Shown: one piece after another, positions 24,411 through 35,121 of the stretch
Numbering within the stretch: the stretch's first letter is position 1
How the letters are laid out: each line of letters starts with the position of its first letter
Assembly: GCA_022497155.1 (NCBI GenBank)
Contig: MU385734.1
Coordinates: 186,001-250,000, forward strand
Origin: Whalleya microplaca
Taxonomy: Eukaryota; Ascomycota; Sordariomycetes; Xylariales; Xylariaceae
Length of the DNA stretch: 64,000 nucleotides
Direction: 5' to 3'
Position numbers and translations under genes: made by a program
Notes under the pieces: generated by a model
Told to the model about the DNA's origin: nothing
The model's database searches: none
The model's input: the letters and a program-made list of their open reading frames with translations, nothing else

Positions 24411-25173
24411 CACCATATTCTGGACTAGCACCACGTCGTTCTCGGTAGTAAGTCCTGGTAAAACTATGAGCTCGCCGATAAATTTCCACTAGAAAGAACC
24501 TACCAGGGGTCGGGACTCGAAAAATGCCAGGCACGTCGATGACTGTCAGATGCGTTTGCTATCAGAAGACCATTAGCTTGCTTGGTTATGTCCTAGGCGC
24601 AAGGGCACCAACATCAGGGCCGCTGATTTCGATCTTGAGGATGTCCTGACTGAAAGCTGCAAGGCTAGGGTCATCATCATCCATGCTCATTCGGATACCC
24701 ATGGCTGTATTGGCCTGCAGAAGAATGTCAGTGATAATCAAATGAATGGGGGTAATACACAAACCTCCTCAAATAATTTGGTAAGTTCACTATTGTTCAT
24801 TTCTACGAAGCCGCGTTGGAACTGAAGAAGCCGCGCTTTGAGGGTCTCGTCCGCATCCGGACGGGGGATGATCGAAACCGCGACACTCTTCTGGGGCTCA
24901 CGACAACAGGTGATCTGGGTTGCATAGCGAGTGCAGAGACCAGCTGCTCGGGGGAAGGAAAATCCCGTCAATCCCTCTAAAACAGAGCTCTTCCCGGAGG
25001 ACTGGTCCCCCACTACGATAAGCTTCAACGATGTTAGACACCTACTGAGTAGCTTATAAGTTGCGCGATCATACCTGAGGTAGGGGAATGAATGCACCGA
25101 CGTTCAACTCTCTCAACTTGTCAATCTTGGCCAGCAAGGACTGGTTTCCCAGACCGTCGTTGGTAGTTGCCAT

Positions 25174-28058
25174 GGGATCGGTAGTTGTAAACAATATTAG
25201 CTAGGTTGGTAAAATGCAGTGACAAAAAGTGAGATGAGGCGGATGAAATTCAGTTACAGCTTTCACCAGAGAAGGCACAGCTTCTTATAATCGTCTGAAA
25301 CTAGAATCAGTCTACATAATTCTAGGCTCTAGATCTCCTGAAGTGTAAGGCGAGTTCCAATACACGCAAATGGACATCTGAGGGAAAAGACCTGGCTCCG
25401 TCCAGCGGGTCGTACTCGCCACTTGGGGATTGGTGTCCGTTGAATTATCGCTGTTATAACGGCTGCCTGCTCCTAACCTTCTTGGCCCCGACTAGAAGAG
25501 CGGATGTTGGTACAAACGAATATACCCGTGGCACTTGTCAAATGAATGCGGGATGAGAAGCGTAAGCGGAGACAAGCCATTGTCAGTTCCCGGAAGCTCA
25601 CATTGAACGTCATCCCGACCAGTCCTATTCTTGATCCAACTAGCGGGGATAAGCCCGTCTACCCGATGGCATCATTCATCAAGGACTCTACAGCTGTTTG
25701 AATCCGATTACTGTAACGGTCGACAACGAGATCGAAGAGATTGTCCTAAGATAGGAGCAGAACAATACTAGGCAAAAGTTAGCGAAACCTGCCCTCATCA
25801 CTTATACCAAATATGCACAATACAGGTTACTGGATATCCTGAATATCGTGTGAACCCTAATGTCTGCTTGAAGATTCGTTTCAAACAACCATAACCAAGA
25901 CCTGTTGGAATCGGGAAGAGTATGCGGGCCGGTCGAGGCAAACAAGACCACAAGCGTGGCAGAAGTACGCACTGGCGACAACGTTGTAAATGGAAATAAT
26001 CCGACTCAGGCCATCTGTAGATCAGGAGCGGCGTTAAACGAAGAGAGACCGTTTGCAGCGACCCGGGCCGACATAGCTATGCGAATTTGCAAACGAATAA
26101 TTGGGTCACCTTCGGCAAGAAGCATTGTGATATCCTACCTATCGGCTACTGTTGCCCAAACATTCGAAACAAAGATGTTCGAATGACCTATCGAATTTCA
26201 AGTCGAGGTCTCGATTCTTGATGTTTAGGGCTACCACGAATGGCTTTGGGAAGACGTGCATGTGTTTAGCCGACGGATGACGCTGGCCGTATACACTTTG
26301 TTGGGATATCAAGGACATCTGAGTATGATATTCAGATAATAGGAATTGATGAGACACTTGTCCGTGAATTAGGCAGCAAGCGACCCGACTGCCGTGTACC
26401 AGGGGTTTGCTCTAAGTATACTAAGCTCATAGACTTCATGATGCCGGCACGCGTTCACACACGCGACAAGAGTCACTTTAATAGGAGGGTTTAGTAGCCT
26501 AAGGCGATGTGAATTGAGGGCGAGAAGACCGAGACCAGCATAGCTAGGTATAGAGGGACGAGTACGACAAGGATAGAAGTATGTCGGTGTGACGCCTACG
26601 ATTTGCATTTATATAGCTAAAGCTTATATTACCGAGTGAGCCTATTCACTACATAGATCCACGAACCATTCAAAGAGAGCTACAGGTTTCAAGAACTAAT
26701 ATTTTAAATTAAAGGCTATGATGTTCGTCATCCTTCGTCTTAGCCTACGGCCAGTACCTTGCTTTGACGATTCTGAAGGAATATAAAAGGGATGTAAACC
26801 TGAGTAACCGAAATGATAGCTTGTCACGTACATACTCGGCTTCCGGTAACAGGACTCAGTCGGTGCTCGGCAGCTCGATGTACTCGGCGGTCGGTGATAC
26901 GATGGTTGCCAAGTAGATCCACATTGGGGCTGAAGCGGTATCCTGAACTGGATGCAAATCTTGGCCGAGGTGAGCGAAGGAGCCGACCCGGTGGTATGAG
27001 GTCATAGTAGCGAGGCTGTTAAATCGATGCCTAGATGAGGCAAACCGAAAGCATTCTGATATAGAAGAGTTCATGAAGATATACGGTTACCGTGGAGGTG
27101 AGCTACTCAACACCTAGCGCCTAGGAGAGCTACAATATAACGGGTAAGAAATTTACAAAATTACAAATAAGTAAATACTCAAATATAGACGAATGAGTGA
27201 CAGCTCCGTAGCACCGGGCCGGAGAACTCCAGGAACGGTCTCACGTCAGTACCGCCAGTTCTTGGATTCGCCAAGTGCTTCGCTGCACAGCTCTGACGAT
27301 GGTTGCTGACTTCAAGGTCAACCTGAAAAGTTTTGGTCAAACGAACACTATTTCAAGCATGGTATCGTGATGGAAGGCTGTGTATAATGGAAATACGGCG
27401 TATCACTAAGTATGAGCCAAGTGAACGATATTGAAAGTCAGGTGTTCTATTAGTTTATGTAAACCTACAAAATAGAATGAAAGTGGAGACTGTAACGCCG
27501 ATCGAGAGCGGAATACTGCGTATTCTATGAAACTATCTTTAGAGATCTGATCTTCAAATCTCCCCACACTGCTTGTTTCTTTAGGTAATTGTTAGCTGCC
27601 AGTCATCGAGGCGGGCAGGCCGCTGGGCCGTGCCGCAGCCATGCTTTCAGCTGAATGAGGAAAACGTGCCATATCAGAACTGTGTATCTCATATGCAGAT
27701 CAACGAAGGATTTAAACATTAGATGAACAAGGCTGAATTTTCGGCAATCATTTCCATTGGGGAACTTTGCCTATGATCCCCGACCGCAGCATGTCTGTAG
27801 CCGCACCTGAGAGAATTGTCAACCTCGATATTGCAAAGATCTTGGCAATCTCAAAGCCACGATGATATCATATGAATCATAAAATAGATATCGTGGGGTA
27901 GAGTGAAGTGACTCCAATGATGAATATAAAAGGGATACAGCATGACCAACATGTCTGGTTCAACTCAATTCATTCTCTTTCATACGTTCCAAGCATTATT
28001 TTTAAGACCATAATAACCTTATTATCATCTTTCACAACTCTCGGTTTCAGTACTCATC
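25174..28058. other. 2.9-kb intergenic region, no convincing gene
   Basis: The region upstream of both the disrupted dynamin gene and the secreted-protein gene. Small open frames (25905-26186 plus, 26369-26608 minus) lack family features or splice support. I see no repeats or RNA genes. Confidence 0.5.
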
Positions 28059-29659
28059 ATGGTGCTCGGTCGCTTTGTAGCCGCCGCATCCCTGGCGTCC
28101 ATGTTGGCCCTGGGTATCGCCAACCCAATGCCAGATTTTAAGGGCCTCAACGCCTTTGAGAAACGAAAAGACGAGCGCGCTTAATGTGCCGTCGAGCTTG
28201 ATGGGTCTAGGACTCGTCGAATCCAGATATGGGGCTCGGACATCGTGGATGGCTACGGGGTAGGCAAGTTTCTCGACAAATGGATCAAGAAGAACGGCGA
28301 GAAGGACTGGATCAACCGCATGGACAAAGATCTCTATGCTACGGGGACATCGAAGTTTTGGTGCAACAGTTTGGGCGGCTCCCAGTGCCCTGACCCAGAC
28401 TCTTGTTGTAAGTCTGAAACCCTTCATGAGGATAGAGGAACGCCGGCAGAACTAATCAAAACCCGTAGCCATCTACTTGGACAAGAAGATCGTTGAGCTT
28501 TACTGGATCTTGACGGCAGCGAAAACCCATTACGAAATGTTCAACCATTTGAATGATTGGTTGCAGACCAAAACCATCCAGGACACTTTGGCTATCCCAG
28601 ACAGTAAGCGCGGCTGATCTCCCGTTCCACATCTTTATCTTAACCTCTATCTCCACAGTCTGCGATAAGTTTGGGGGGAAGGCCGACGAGAATAGTGATA
28701 TCTGGGGCAAGGTGATCGGAGCACTGGTCACAGCAGCTGGTCTGTCTACCGGCCCAGCTGCTCCCCTCGCCGGACCATTGACGATCGGCGTCGGAGCTGC
28801 AAACTTCGGCAACGCATTTGCCAGCAAGAAAGTCGATTACACGAAGGCGATAGCAGACCAACTAGGCGGCGTCGGTAATACCCATCCATGAGTCAGGAAC
28901 TACCCACTGACAGCAGAAAACAGGCATTTGAAGCCATGGTAAGCGGGCTCAAGTCCAACCTCAACACCGCTATGACCGGCTCGGACAGCGATTCCGGCAA
29001 GAAGTCGAAGGATTTGCCGGAATTGGGTGGCAAGTACGAGACCAATATCGCCAAGTATTTCAACGAGGGCAAGTGGCTCGTGACCAATATCGAATCGACG
29101 ATGAAGCCTGTTCTGGACAAGACGGGCCAGTACCTGAAGCAAGGATCCATCATCGCCATCCTCAAGGCCCGCAAATTCTTCATCTTCATCAACGACGACA
29201 TCAAGCAGAGCGACTGCAAGGACGATGGCCAATACTGGTTGACCGATGGCTGTGCGGATCTCTGGCAGTTGGATGACACCAGCAACAAACATGCCATTGC
29301 CTCGGGCGCCAAGAAGGACGAGGCCAAGGCGATGAAGGAGTCCAAGTACGGTAGCTTCGACATGAAGAGTACTTACACGAACGCCATCGAGTGCGCCCGA
29401 GCACACCCCGACGGCAAAGGGAAAGTCGACACGAGCAAGCTGCCAACAGGTAAGGGCCTTCCAGTCCTGATATACGCTGAGTAGCGGGAAACTTGCTAAC
29501 ATGGACGCACTTTACTATTTAGACGGAAAATTGCCCGAATGCTTCATCGACCTGCCGGTCTTCAAGGGAACCAAGAAGAAGCACTACGGAAAGTGGGAGT
29601 TGCACAAGATCAAGAAGGACTACATCAACAGCACCCCCTACAAGGGATTCGATGACTAA
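28059..29659 (+). pseudogene. Secreted protein of unknown function with in-frame stop
   Basis: The gene begins with a good signal peptide (ATG 28059, hydrophobic core AAASLASMLALG) followed by a propeptide and a KR dibasic site at residues 36-37. An in-frame TAA at 28182-28184 then interrupts it. Downstream exons continue the same frame: to 28407, 28469-28603, 28659-about 28870, about 28924-29449 and 29523-29659. They have good introns except the third, where the only GTAATA donor does not keep frame and a weak GTCGGT donor at 28871 must be assumed. The mature part has several Cys (CNSLGGSQC, SDCKDDGQYW, DGCADLW). I recall similar fungal secreted proteins encoded near killer-toxin-like and chitinase genes, but I cannot name a function. 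Pseudogene is likeliest; a sequencing error at the stop is possible. Confidence 0.6.
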
Positions 29660-30580
29660 TATCACAACCCCCTGATGTCTGCTGATTGATTAGTCACCGA
29701 TATCTCAATCGTGTTATCGCTACGTTGCATGTATATGTTAAGATAGGGCTGCGGCTCATTACTACGACCCTTCATATAGCCGTTACTTGTATATATTGAA
29801 CACCCTTACCCTCGCTTATAGCATCATTGTATTATAGAAGGTGGTTGGTATCAACTTGACGGAACATTGTTGTATATACTAGTTTGTCGCTGACTAAGCA
29901 ACATCCTTTACACTATATCTAGTAGCACGTACAGGCTCACAGCATCCCACACCTAAGCTCTAGGCAAGACAACCATTTGAGACCGCTTGAAATGAAATAG
30001 GTCGCGAATTCTAGTTGATCTGAAGTTGCGAGTACAAGTCATTAGAGCTCTCTAGTTGTCTAATGGTAGAATTGGGAATTGATTACGTAACCCGTTGACT
30101 CATAGGTCAATACCTTGACATAACTAGTTGTCATTTTATAGAGACATCTTTGAATACCATCGGTTAACAGAGGCTGAAATATGTCTACAGAAGTATTGTT
30201 AGTGACTTTGTTGTATGTATTAATAGTGTAGTATTATGTGTGAGTATATTTAAGCTTGATTACGGATTACATAATAGACTATAGTCCTAGGACATTGGTG
30301 CCCCACAAATTGAGCTATCGCAGCTATCGATAAACGGTCTGACGTTGGAGGGGTCGATAACCACAGGGGTCACTAGCTGGTCTGTGCACGTATACTCGGC
30401 TGGGAAGAACTTTTGCGCCCGCAGAAAAGTTCAGGGCCGAAATGCTAGCTTCAGTCAACCAAAATACCTAGTAGTATTGAAACAGCCTGGTTGCTACCGG
30501 CCAAACGACGTTCTCTTTTCTGTACATACCACCAACCTTCGAAGCTACAGAGTACAGAGTATTTTTCCGGCTCGCACACG
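29660..30580. other. Intergenic and CCT1 promoter
   Basis: No gene seen. A CTAATGGTAGAAT stretch near 30060 looks slightly tRNA-like but has no B box or acceptor stem. Confidence 0.5.
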
Positions 30581-32391
30581 ATGGCTTCTATGTTCGAGCA
30601 GCCCGGAAACGGGACTCTGTTCCTCGGCGGCCAGAAGATCTCGGGTGCAGACATTAGGGATCAGAACGGTAAGAAGCTATTTGCACCCGAATGTTTTATC
30701 TGAAGCTTACGACGAGTTTAGTTCTTGCGACGCAAGCTATTGCGAATGTCGTCAAGAGCTCATTTGGTCCCAGCGGCCTCGACAAGATGATGGTGGACGA
30801 TATTGGTGTAGGTGACTTAAACGCTATCAACTGGAGCTCCTTAGTTGACGATTTATTCTAGGATGTCACAGTTACAAATGACGGCGCCACCATCCTAAGC
30901 TTACTAGACGTCGACCATCCCGCCGGGAAGATTCTTGTCGACTTAGCGCATCAACAAGACAAGGAAGTCGGTGATGGCACGACCTCGGTCGTACTGATCG
31001 CCGCCGAGCTTCTACGACGTGCGAACGAGCTGATGAGGAACCGAATACACCCAACTACGATTATTACCGGCTACCGACTCGCTCTGAGGGAGGCTATCAA
31101 GTACATGAACGAGAATGTTAGCACCAAGGTGGAGAATCTCGGACGCGAGTCCCTCCTCAGCATTGCGACGACGTCCATGTCCAGCAAGATCATCGGGTCA
31201 GACTCCGACTTCTTCGCCAACATGGTGGTCGATGCTATGCAGGCGGTCAAGACGACAAACAACCGCAGCGAAGTCAAATACCCCGTCAAGGCGGTCAATA
31301 TCCTGAAGGCACACGGGAAGGGTGCCCTAGAGTCGGTATTGGTGAAGGGCTACGCTCTAAACTGCACCGTCGCCTCTCAGGCGATGACTACGCGGGTACA
31401 GGACGCGAAGATCGCGGTCTTGGACATGAACCTACAGAAGGAGAGGATGAAGCTCGGCGTGCAGATCACGGTCGATGACCCCCAGCAACTGGAGCAGATC
31501 CGTGCGCGGGAATCCGGCATGGTGATTGATAGAGTGGAGATGATACTGAAGGCCGGCGCCAACGTCATCTTGACGACGAAGGGCATTGACGACATGTGCC
31601 TGAAGCTCTTCGTGGAGCGTGGTGCCATGGCCGTCCGGCGGTGCAAGAAGGAAGACCTGCGACGCATCGCCCGGGCTACCGGTGCGACGCTGCTGAGCAC
31701 GCTTTCCGACCTGAACGGCGACGAGCGTTTCGAGGCTTCGTACTTGGGCTACGCCGACGAGGTCGTCCAGGAGCGTATCTCGGACGATGAGTGCATCTTG
31801 GTCAAGGGAACTAAGACACACTCGTCCGCCTCTATCCTGCTGCGTGGGCCAAACGACTTCCAACTGGACGAGATGGAACGGTCCGTGCACGACTCGCTCT
31901 GTGCCGTCAAGCGGACCCTGGAGAGCGGCAGCATCGTACCCGGTGGAGGCGCGGTGGAGACAGCGTTACATATTTACTTGGAGGAGTTTGCCGGTACCGT
32001 GGGTTCGCGAGAGCAGCTAGCTATTGGCGAGTTCGCACAGTCACTTCTGGTCATCCCGAAGACCCTGGCCGTCAACGCCGCCAAGGACGCCAGCGAGCTC
32101 GTGGCCCAATTACGATCACGGCACGCATTATCCCAGCGGACGCAAGAGGGAGAAGGCAACGAAGACGAGAAGCTGGTGGCCCGCAAGAAGAACTACAAGA
32201 ACTACGGCCTGGATTTGATGAAGGGCAAGGTTGTCGATGAGATCAAGGCGGGCGTTCTGGAGCCGAGCGTGAGCAAGGTCCGGCAGTTGAAGAGTGCGGT
32301 TGAGGCGTGCATCAGCATTATGCGAATTGATACCCTGATCAAGCTAGATCCGGAAGAGAGGGGAGAGCAGGACGACGGCCACGGACACTAG
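30581..32391 (+). CDS. CCT1: T-complex protein 1 subunit alpha (CCT1)
   Basis: Three exons (30581-30668, 30722-30807, 30862-32391) encode 567 aa, the normal size for this subunit. This is the alpha subunit of the cytosolic CCT/TRiC chaperonin, which folds actin, tubulin and WD-repeat proteins using ATP. Group II chaperonin motifs are present: [22 protein letters not shown], the catalytic [21 protein letters not shown], and the C-terminal nucleotide-binding stretch [12 protein letters not shown]. The N-terminal [14 protein letters not shown] and internal [16 protein letters not shown] identify the alpha subunit. The protein ends in an acidic/His tail. Codon use is GC-rich like its neighbours, and it appears intact. 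Confidence 0.96.
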
Positions 32392-33332
32392 GTTAATAGA
32401 AAAGAAGCACAAAAAGGGGGAGGGATCCTGTTGGGCGCGAGGCGTTTCCTGATGGAAAGATGATTTCAAGACAATATAGTCTATAATCCTATAGAACTCG
32501 ATGACCTACCCCAAAAATGAAAGAATCCCGTATGGAGCTATTCCCAGGTGATCCACCAACCATCTAGCCTCAAGCTACCACATGCGGACAAATATTGGTT
32601 ATCTTACTGGCGGAGCTACCTGTCTCTTTGGGGCGGTTTCCATCGGCAGGCCCACACTTGACACGCCACTTTCAACAATTGAGTTGGCCGACCTATAATG
32701 CCGGTTGTATCCTACGCGACGATCTAATATTTATAGGCCTGTGCTAACAAACGGTTCTGTTCTTCAAATCAGGTACGGTATTCACCTTTCTCTTTCGGGG
32801 GTTTTCCTAATTCATTGCTACACCGAGGCCTTCGTCTGAGTGGTCCGGACTCCCCGCAACCCGGGGTTGAAGCATGCGAGATAAGCGAGTAAGATGCTTC
32901 TCATTAATTTTTCTTGCCTTGTCAAATTCCGATGAATGTAAAATGCCCCTTATCAAGCCATCCCTCCTTGCAGAAGGGCGTGCATGCAGGTGTTAGTCAC
33001 TGGACTCGCTCGGTCGCCTGGCTGTGTAACTCACATGCCAGTCTTATACAAACAGACACTACCGCTTGCCATGCCATGAGCCATCATATTTCTCTTTCCC
33101 TGTCTAATACAACTTTATTATATTGAGAAAGCTTGATCCGTCTTTCATTTAACAATTACACCACTAAGACTCGTCTAGGTAATTAGGTCCCGTCGGTCGT
33201 TTTACAGGACGCCATTCTCTCGCTCTATATCAGTCTTAAGGCACTTTAATGAGGCACGATACCTCAGTATACGAACTTAGCCTGCTACACCACAGCTAGT
33301 CAGCTATCTATATATACAGCCAGGTACACGAA
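32392..33332. other. Intergenic, no gene seen
   Basis: The CCT1 3' flank and LYC1-like 5' flank. The ORF at 32914-33126 shows no features. Confidence 0.5.
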
Positions 33333-34577
33333 ATGGGCTCTCAAACCCCAAACCCGGCAGACCTCCCCCCGGCCTCGGCACCCACGCTGGTCCTCACGAA
33401 CCCAACCGAGGCCGAGAGGCAGCAGACTTGGACGCGCAACCACGCCGAATGGGGCGGCGCCCTCAGCCTGCAGGAATACCTGGCCCGCGAGCCGTACCTG
33501 ACCACGATCCCGCTGGCCGCCGACGGCGGCATCACGCACTGGATCCTAACGGACTCGTCTAACAGTAGCTCCACCGCCGGCGAACGCCCCGTGCTCGCCT
33601 CCTGCGAGTCCCTCCGCAAGCGCGTGCTGGTGGCCTCTCCAGGCAGTGAGGGTTCAGAGAAAGCAGCAGGAGAAGTGAAAGACGGCATCGCCTACGGCGT
33701 CGGCTCCGTGTACACGTACCCGGAGCACCGGGGGCGCGGGTACGCAGCGCGCATGCTCTCGGACCTCGGGACCTTCCTGCGAACGTACCAGGCCTCCGAC
33801 CGCGGCGGCGAGGAGGCCGTGGCGTCCGCGCTGTGGTCGGACATCGGCAAGGTGTTCTACGCGCGCATGGGGTGGGCCGTGTTCCCCAGCATGCACGTGG
33901 CGTTCCGCGTGTCCGCCTCTGCATCCACACCATCCACACCCACGGTGGAGGCAAACGGCGGCACGATAAAGCCCACGGCGATAACGCCGATCACCTACGC
34001 GAACCTGCCCGCCTTCTGCGCGGCCGACGAGGCGCTCCTGCGGGGAAAATTGAGTGCAGCGGCGGCCGAGAGCGGGCGGACTAGCGTGGCGTTCGCCCCG
34101 GACCACAACGCGCTGCGGTGGCACCTGTTCCGCGACGACTTCATCACGGGGAAGCTGTTCCCGGCGCGCGCGCGGTCCGAGATCAAGGGCGCGGCGGCGG
34201 GCGTCGAGGGGAGACGTGTGTGGGCCGTGTGGGCGCGGAATTACCACCGCGACGTCGACGTCGTCGACAAGAACACGCTGTATATCCTGCGCGTGGCGGT
34301 GGAGGACGAGAAGGCGGCGGGAGAGGGAGGGGAGGAGGCGACGGCGGCGTTCGCGGCCGTCATGCGCACGGCGCTGCGGGAGGCCGAGAGCTGGCGCCTC
34401 GGCAAGGTCGACCTGTGGAACCCGTCGCCGGTGGTACGGGGGTTGATCGAGCGGAGCGGGTTGGCGCACCAGTGGGTGGATCGGGACGTGAATAGCATAC
34501 CGAGCATGATGTGGTACGGCAAGGAGGACTCGAGCGAGATCAACTGGGTGGCCAACGAGAAATTCTGTTGGTTCTAA
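33333..34577 (+). CDS. LYC1-like GNAT-fold lysine acetyltransferase
   Basis: A single exon of 414 aa. The N terminus contains LVLTNPTEAERQQTW and the segment AEWGGALSLQEYL, both typical of fungal LYC1 proteins. The acetyl-CoA loop is HRGRGYAARML (about residues 131-141), which satisfies the R/Q-x-x-G-x-G/A rule of GNAT enzymes. It follows a YGVGSVYTYPE strand and precedes LWSDIGKVFYARMGW. LYC1 in Yarrowia is a lysine N6-acetyltransferase that starts lysine catabolism from acetyl-CoA and L-lysine. Assignment to that reaction is by resemblance, and many filamentous-fungal paralogues are untested. The coding sequence is very GC-rich, which explains the long antisense open frames over it. Confidence 0.85.
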   Translation: MGSQTPNPADLPPASAPTLVLTNPTEAERQQTWTRNHAEWGGALSLQEYLAREPYLTTIPLAADGGITHWILTDSSNSSSTAGERPVLASCESLRKRVLVASPGSEGSEKAAGEVKDGIAYGVGSVYTYPEHRGRGYAARMLSDLGTFLRTYQASDRGGEEAVASALWSDIGKVFYARMGWAVFPSMHVAFRVSASASTPSTPTVEANGGTIKPTAITPITYANLPAFCAADEALLRGKLSAAAAESGRTSVAFAPDHNALRWHLFRDDFITGKLFPARARSEIKGAAAGVEGRRVWAVWARNYHRDVDVVDKNTLYILRVAVEDEKAAGEGGEEATAAFAAVMRTALREAESWRLGKVDLWNPSPVVRGLIERSGLAHQWVDRDVNSIPSMMWYGKEDSSEINWVANEKFCWF

Positions 34578-35121
34578 CTAGGGTCGGGAAAGTAACGGCG
34601 AGTCAAGGACGTTGTATATATCGTTCTCGGGCATATTAAGATTACTAGATAGCCCATACCATTCAGGGCGGGTTGTGCATCGTCGCACTTAGGTACAGGA
34701 ACCAATCGAACCGCCGCAGGTTCTCAAATATACATTTATTGCAGATATACTCTGCTGTCCCATTTATCTACCGCACATCTACTGTGCTGTCTCTTCTATA
34801 TGTCGCGTACAGTCAACCTCAAGTTCCCCCCGAGTCTTTGTTCAGATAATACAGGGTATATCCCCCTCGTAGTTCGGCGTCCGCGCCGAATAAGCAATAT
34901 AAGTACCTTTAACCATCCTAACCCTCAAAACGCCGTCGTTCGCCGTTCTTATGCGATACTCGAGAAGTGACTGGTGCACATGATGAAGCCTATGGATACA
35001 TTACCAAGCTTCTCGATCCAAAGGCCTCATTTTTTGCATGTCCTTTTTTCCCGTCCGCCCTTTCATCTCTGCCGGAATCCGTAAATTATGTTAGATAACG
35101 ATGTCCCCTTTGCCATTGTTA
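34578..35121. other. Convergent intergenic region
   Basis: The 3' flanks of the LYC1-like and RBR ligase genes. No further feature seen. Confidence 0.5.

Larger units (their letters stand above)
15706..25173 (-). pseudogene. Dynamin-family GTPase gene disrupted by an LTR retrotransposon
   Basis: Exons on the minus strand: 25173-25075, 25022-24765, 24714-24613, 24558-24504, 24454-24406, [element], 17374-17351, 17300-16454 and 16401-15706. Before the insertion this encoded about 709 aa. GTPase motifs are intact: G1 GDQSSGKSS (38-46), DVPG for G3, and TKPD for G4. The dynamin stalk and GED-like C terminus fill the last two large exons. Fungal proteins of this Mx-like class bind GTP and membranes and are often expanded; the specific role is unknown. 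The retrotransposon sits inside exon 5, within a conserved MVKSYM segment. The 5-bp duplication AAGTC (minus strand) is on both sides, and removing the element and one copy restores frame. Both halves lack other stops, so the break is recent. Only a truncated N-terminal fragment could be made now. Confidence 0.92.

Noticed and set aside
30040..30120. tRNA-like CTAATGGTAGAAT stretch
   Set aside because: No B box and no acceptor-stem pairing.
32840..32890. CTGAGTGGTCCGG and CGGGGTTGAAGC resembling tRNA-Ser parts
   Set aside because: Spacing and stem pairing do not support a tRNA.
33654..34469. 271-codon minus-strand open frame, Arg/Pro/His-rich
   Set aside because: Antisense shadow of the GC-rich LYC1-like gene; no family features.
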